A model generated the notes under the pieces. That model was not told where the DNA came from and did no database searches. It was given only the letters and a program-made list of their open reading frames with translations. 64,000 bases of DNA, from contig CAVUEG010000001.1 of the NCBI GenBank assembly GCA_963740525.1, positions 1 to 64,000 on the forward strand. The letters run 5' to 3'. Below are positions 60,378 to 64,000 of the stretch, piece after piece (the first letter of the stretch is position 1; each line of letters begins with the position of its first letter). The position numbers were made by a program, and so were the translations under genes. Source of the stretch: CAVUEG01 sp963740525. Its GTDB lineage: Bacteria; Actinomycetota; Actinomycetes; Propionibacteriales; Nocardioidaceae.

Positions 60378-61196
60378 TCAGAACGTTCCGAGTACGGATC
60401 TGTGACCGTCTGCGCCGGTCCACCACTCAGCGTCCTGCCGTGCCGCTCGCGCATAGTCGAGGTCGACCAGACGAGCGAACGCCGGATCGGTCCGCGCCAT
60501 GTCTTCAAGGGTCGCTGCGTGGGTGGTCATCTGCTCGGCGATCGCATCGGCGAGCATGCGCCGCTGGCGCCTCGACGGGCCGTATCCCTCGAGTAGGGCG
60601 GCGAGGTTGCGTACCTGGCGCTGGCGGACGTCCTCGTCCCTGCGGATCCCAAATTCGACATGCCACCGCCGACCTGCCATCAACGGCACCCATCGCCACG
60701 CCGCCCAGGCCAGGTCCTCGATCGGGTCTCCGGGGCGGGCGAAGTCCCAGTCCAGCACGACGAGTGAGTCGTCCTGACGACGCACGGTGTTGTACGGCGA
60801 GACATCGTGGTGCACGATCACCTGGCCCGGCCCGAGAGACCTGCCCTCGGCCCGTCGCCACGGCTTGGTCGGGTCGACCACGAAGCCTGCCTGCGCGGAC
60901 TGGAAGTCGCGGATCCATCGTCCGACCGACCAGCAGCACTCCGCTGTCCGGAACCACGCCGGCAAGGGCTGCGTGGCCGACAGGGTGCCGACTTCGCCCG
61001 GTACGAACTCGAGGATCTCCCGATCCGCATCGTCGACACCGAGAACCAGCGGCGAGCCGGAGAACCCGACCTCGGCCAGGTGGTTCAGCAGATCGTGCAC
61101 AGCGGGCGTCCACGGTCCCACCGGGCGACGCACCGTTTCGCCCACGCGGACGACGATCGTGGTGTTGCCTCCGCTGAGCGGCTCCTCATCCGGCAT
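60378..61196 (-). CDS. Aminoglycoside phosphotransferase-fold kinase
   Basis: A 272-aa APH/choline-kinase-like protein. VIVHHDVSPYNTVRR is the catalytic loop with Asp and Asn, and VVLDWDFARPGDPIEDLAW carries the metal-binding Asp. The substrate is unknown; the fold is shared with antibiotic kinases, but nothing here proves resistance. It lies 42 nt after a DinB-like gene, perhaps an accessory pair. Confidence 0.85.
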   Translation of the reverse strand: MPDEEPLSGGNTTIVVRVGETVRRPVGPWTPAVHDLLNHLAEVGFSGSPLVLGVDDADREILEFVPGEVGTLSATQPLPAWFRTAECCWSVGRWIRDFQSAQAGFVVDPTKPWRRAEGRSLGPGQVIVHHDVSPYNTVRRQDDSLVVLDWDFARPGDPIEDLAWAAWRWVPLMAGRRWHVEFGIRRDEDVRQRQVRNLAALLEGYGPSRRQRRMLADAIAEQMTTHAATLEDMARTDPAFARLVDLDYARAARQDAEWWTGADGHRSVLGTF

Positions 61197-61238
61197 GTCC
61201 AGAAGCCTTTCACGCCGAGAGCGGCGCCCTCCGCAGGG

Positions 61239-61745
61239 CTACTCCCCCGTGACGCCGTCGATGCGTTCGCGGAGGAGATCCGCGTGGCCGTTGTGGCGCG
61301 CGTACTCCTCGATCATGTGCAGGTAGATCCAACGCAGCGTGTAGTCCTCGCCAGGGATCTCCTCATCGAGACCGCGGTCCCGGACAGCGTCACGCGACCG
61401 CGCGACGCTTGCTTGATAGCTGGCCAGATCATCGGCGGCACGATCCACGGTGACGTCCCCAAAGCCGTCCGTGGCGCCGGGAACGTAGTTCCAGAAGTAC
61501 CTGTGGTCTGGTTCGCCGTCGTAGGAGTGGAACCAGGCCTCGACGCCGGACAGGTGGCGGACCAGACCGAGCAGCGAGAGGTTCGACGGCGGCACGGAGG
61601 GTTCCGCGAGCTGATGGGGCGTGAGCCCACCACACTTGAGCAGCAACGTGGTTCGTTGGAACTCCAGGCGGTCTTCGAGCGCCGCACGCTCGTCCACCGG
61701 GTCGTTCGGTGGCTCGGGACGCTCGGGCGTGATCCAGGTCGACAT
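61239..61745 (-). CDS. DinB (DUF664) family protein
   Basis: A 168-aa four-helix-bundle DinB-like protein. SLLGLVRHLSGVEAWFHSYD with His and WIYLHMIEEYARHNGHADLL with two His residues give the usual three-His metal site. Actinobacterial members may be thiol-dependent. Substrate unknown. Confidence 0.88.
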   Translation of the reverse strand: MSTWITPERPEPPNDPVDERAALEDRLEFQRTTLLLKCGGLTPHQLAEPSVPPSNLSLLGLVRHLSGVEAWFHSYDGEPDHRYFWNYVPGATDGFGDVTVDRAADDLASYQASVARSRDAVRDRGLDEEIPGEDYTLRWIYLHMIEEYARHNGHADLLRERIDGVTGE

Positions 61746-61821
61746 CCCGTGAACCTACACGCGCGTGACGCACTCGCGTCGGCAGGTGTGGGCGCATCCC
61801 ATGGAGAGGGGGCCCGCCCGT

Positions 61822-62823
61822 TCAGTCGCGCTCGGCCTTGGTGTCACGGGCGATGAAGCTGTTCAGCATGTCGCCGGCGGTCATCTTTCCCTGCACCACC
61901 GCGTCCACGTGGTGGGCGATCGGGGCATCGACGCCGGTGCGCTGGGCCAGGTCCAGGAGGCTGGAGCAGGACTTCGCACCCTCGGCGACCTGACGGGTAG
62001 AGGCGTAGATCTCCTCCGTCGTCATCCCCTTGCCCAGCTTCTCGCCGAAGGTCCGGTTCCGCGAGAGCGGTGAGGAGCAGGTCGCGACCAGGTCACCGAG
62101 CCCGGCCAGACCCATCAGCGTCAAGGGGTCCGCCCCGAGAGCCGTGGCCAGCCTGGCGGTCTCGGCGAGGCCGCGCGTGATCACCGAGGCCGTTGTGTTG
62201 TCCCCGAAACCCAGACCGACGGCCATGCCCACGCTGAGGCCGACCACGTTCTTGTACGCACCACCGAGCTCGCAGCCGACGACGTCGGTGCTGGTGTAGG
62301 GCCGGAAGGCCGGGCCGTGGCAGACGGCCTGGAGTCGCTTGGCGACCTCCTCGTCCTCACATGCGACCACACTCGCGGCCGGCTCCCGTCGCGCGATCTC
62401 CATGGCGAGGTTCGGTCCGCTGACCACGGCGATCCGGTCCGGTCCGGCACCGGTGATCTCGGCGATGACCTCGCTCATCCGCTTCACGGTGCCGAGCTCG
62501 ACGCCCTTCATCAGCGACACCAGGACGGCGCCGTCGGGGACGTAGTCCCGCCACTCGGCGAGGTTCTCGCGTAGGTTCTGCGACGGCACCGCGAGCACTA
62601 CGAACTCGCTGTCCGCCAGCGCCCGCTCGGGGTCGTGGGTCGCCACGATCGACCGGGGAAGCTCGACCCCCGGCATGTAGTCGGTGTTCTCGCGCCGCTC
62701 GTTGATGGTGGCGCAGACCTCCTCGCGCCGGGCCCACATGGTCACGTCGTTGCCCGCGTCGGCCAGCACCAGCGAGAACGCCGTGCCCCACGACCCGGCT
62801 CCGAAGACCGTCACCTTGCTCAT
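61822..62823 (-). CDS. gpsA: Glycerol-3-phosphate dehydrogenase [NAD(P)+]
   Basis: GpsA makes sn-glycerol 3-phosphate for phospholipids. The 333-aa product has VFGAGSWGTAFSLVLADAGN for NAD(P) binding, VGCELGGAYKNVVGLSVGMA with the catalytic Lys and GLAGLGDLVATCSSPLSRNR. Its ATG overlaps the plsC stop by 4 nt. Confidence 0.97.
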   Translation of the reverse strand: MSKVTVFGAGSWGTAFSLVLADAGNDVTMWARREEVCATINERRENTDYMPGVELPRSIVATHDPERALADSEFVVLAVPSQNLRENLAEWRDYVPDGAVLVSLMKGVELGTVKRMSEVIAEITGAGPDRIAVVSGPNLAMEIARREPAASVVACEDEEVAKRLQAVCHGPAFRPYTSTDVVGCELGGAYKNVVGLSVGMAVGLGFGDNTTASVITRGLAETARLATALGADPLTLMGLAGLGDLVATCSSPLSRNRTFGEKLGKGMTTEEIYASTRQVAEGAKSCSSLLDLAQRTGVDAPIAHHVDAVVQGKMTAGDMLNSFIARDTKAERD

Positions 62824-63641
62824 CTGCGCCTCCGCTTCGTCTTCGCGTGGGGGTTGCCGGTCTGGCTCACGCCCCGGGCCCTGGCGTCGAACCGCTCGGC
62901 GGGAGCCTTCTCGCCGCGGATCTCCTCCAGCAGCGAGGTCAGGTCGTCCATGATCCGCGTCGTCGCGGCTCGCAGCACGTCGGCGGTCAGCGGCTGGCCG
63001 ACGTACTCGGAGAGGTCGACCGGGTCACCGGCCTTCATCGTGATCAGCCTCCGCGGGAACACGTGCACCCTCTTGGCGTAGGGCGCCAGGATGTCCTGCA
63101 CGCCCCACTGGGCGACGGGGATCACCGCACACCCCGTTGCGAGGGCGATCCGCGCGGCACCGGTCTTGCCCGTCATCGGCCAGAGGTCGGGCTCGCGGGT
63201 GATGGTGCCTTCCGGGTAGACCACCACGCACTCACCGCGCTGCACCGCCTCGACGGCGGCATCGAAGGACTGGGCTGCGTCGGCACTGAGCCGGGACACC
63301 GGGATCTGACCGGCGCTCCGCACGATCGCTCCGACAACGGGGAACTCGAAGACCTCGGCCTTGCCCAGGTAGCGCGGGAGCCTGCCGTGGTCGTAGAGCA
63401 TGTGCGCGAACGTGAGCGGGTCGAGATGCGAGAGGTGGTTTCCGACGATGACGCAGCCGCCGGTGGCCGGGATCTTCTCGCCGTCCAGCCAGCGTCGCCG
63501 CGTGATCGCCAGCAGGATCGGTTTGACGATCCCCACCGCAAGCGCCCATGCCCAGCCGCGTCGCTGGCTGAGCTTGCGTATCTTCGGCACCCAGAACACT
63601 CCCGTCACACCGTTCACCTGTCGAGCGCAAGCATGCCTCAT
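62820..63641 (-). CDS. plsC: 1-acyl-sn-glycerol-3-phosphate acyltransferase
   Basis: A 273-aa PlsC-type acyltransferase. VGNHLSHLDPLTFAHM carries the NHxxxxD motif and YPEGTITREPDLWPMTGKT the EGT motif. The hydrophobic N-terminus is a membrane anchor. ATG 63641 is chosen, but GTG codons at 63617 and later are possible because the gap to cofC is only 37 nt. Co-translated with gpsA, which supplies its substrate precursor. Confidence 0.92.
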   Translation of the reverse strand: MRHACARQVNGVTGVFWVPKIRKLSQRRGWAWALAVGIVKPILLAITRRRWLDGEKIPATGGCVIVGNHLSHLDPLTFAHMLYDHGRLPRYLGKAEVFEFPVVGAIVRSAGQIPVSRLSADAAQSFDAAVEAVQRGECVVVYPEGTITREPDLWPMTGKTGAARIALATGCAVIPVAQWGVQDILAPYAKRVHVFPRRLITMKAGDPVDLSEYVGQPLTADVLRAATTRIMDDLTSLLEEIRGEKAPAERFDARARGVSQTGNPHAKTKRRRR

Positions 63642-63678
63642 CGGCTCCCGGGATCGGCGGGCTGGCAGTATCTAGGCG

Positions 63679-64000
63679 ATGTCCTCCCCTTCCGCCGGCG
63701 CGTACACCGTCGTGATCCCGGTCAAGCCGCCGGCCGTGGGCAAGTCGCGGCTGCGCGGCGTGGAGGACGACGTACGCCGGGCGCTGGTGGTCGCGTTCGC
63801 CCTGGACACCGCGTCCGCGGCGCTGAGCGCGACGTCCGTGGGAAGCGTCCTGGCGGTCACCGACGACCACCTACTGGCGGCGCGACTGCGGGCACTCGGG
63901 TGCAGCGTGATCCCCGACGGGATCACGGCCCACCTCAACGGCACCCTCCGGCTCGCCGCGGCCGAGGCCGACCGTCGGACTCCCGGCGCGCCAGTCGCCG
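63679..64000 (+). CDS. cofC: 2-phospho-L-lactate guanylyltransferase (partial, runs off the end)
   Basis: The first 107 codons of CofC/FbiD, which activates 2-phospholactate or phosphoenolpyruvate with GTP in coenzyme F420 synthesis. YTVVIPVKPPAVGKSRLRGV is the nucleotide-binding start and VLAVTDDHLLAARLRALGC follows. The 3' end lies outside the window. It is divergent from plsC. Confidence 0.93.
   Translation, partial: MSSPSAGAYTVVIPVKPPAVGKSRLRGVEDDVRRALVVAFALDTASAALSATSVGSVLAVTDDHLLAARLRALGCSVIPDGITAHLNGTLRLAAAEADRRTPGAPVA

Noticed and set aside
60378..61196. Antibiotic-resistance gene
   Set aside because: The APH fold covers many kinases; no resistance-specific motif is seen, and the gene is in a chromosomal core context.

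Overview
The window is a very GC-rich stretch of an actinobacterial chromosome, most likely from a Nocardioides-like member of the Propionibacteriales. The evidence is family-level: strong GC3 bias, frequent GTG starts, GlnR-type operators (GTnAC-n6-GAAAC), mycothiol-family DinB/MDMPI proteins, a cofC gene for coenzyme F420, zinc-binding (four-Cys) L28 and L32, and the actinobacterial order rpsB-tsf-pyrH-frr-cdsA-rlmN ... smc-ftsY-amtB-glnK-glnD-ffh ... rpmF-rnc-mutM. Almost everything is core chromosome. I see no prophage, insertion sequence, CRISPR array or tRNA gene.

Layout. 1-565 is the leader and tandem promoter region of an rRNA operon transcribed leftward out of the window (boxA at 127-136). 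565-3566 holds a hydroxyacid oxidase-like gene, tyrS and a DinB/MDMPI protein. 3653-9767 is a polyamine module: potABCD leftward, divergent from an Lrp/AsnC regulator and an FAD amine oxidase-like gene. 9805-12670 has a stand-alone fragment of an acyl-CoA synthetase, a RIO kinase and a LOG-family protein. 12699-18605 is the leftward translation and lipid block (rlmN, phosphatase, cdsA, frr, pyrH, tsf, rpsB). 18994-24878 has an M23 peptidase, then xerC-dprA-comM-yraN-DUF2469-rnhB. 24882-29698 is the S16/L19 region with two signal peptidases, trmD, rimM and khpA. 29880-40115 has an amidohydrolase, a NYN protein, ffh, glnD, two amtB-PII pairs and ftsY. 40243-55646 holds a hydrolase, smc, an LVIVD propeller protein, mutM, rnc, rpmF, coaD, rsmD, recG and a DAK-type kinase. 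55856-64000 has rpmB, thiL, a small Lrp-domain protein, ddl, a cystathionine lyase-like gene, gpsA, plsC and the start of cofC.

How the genes work together. The nitrogen block is the most coherent system: two ammonium channels, two PII signal proteins and the PII-modifying enzyme GlnD, with a GlnR-like double operator of identical geometry ahead of each amtB. The two channels differ at the pore: one has the twin-His pair, the other has Glu in place of the first His. The pot-Lrp-oxidase module suggests uptake and oxidation of polyamines under local control.

Sequence quality. rpsB, rpsP, dprA and one amtB carry indels that break otherwise intact reading frames; rpsP has two. Several are explained by loss of one G from a G run, and the restored frames give normal proteins with proper stop/start overlaps. 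These are best read as sequencing or assembly errors, not real pseudogenes.
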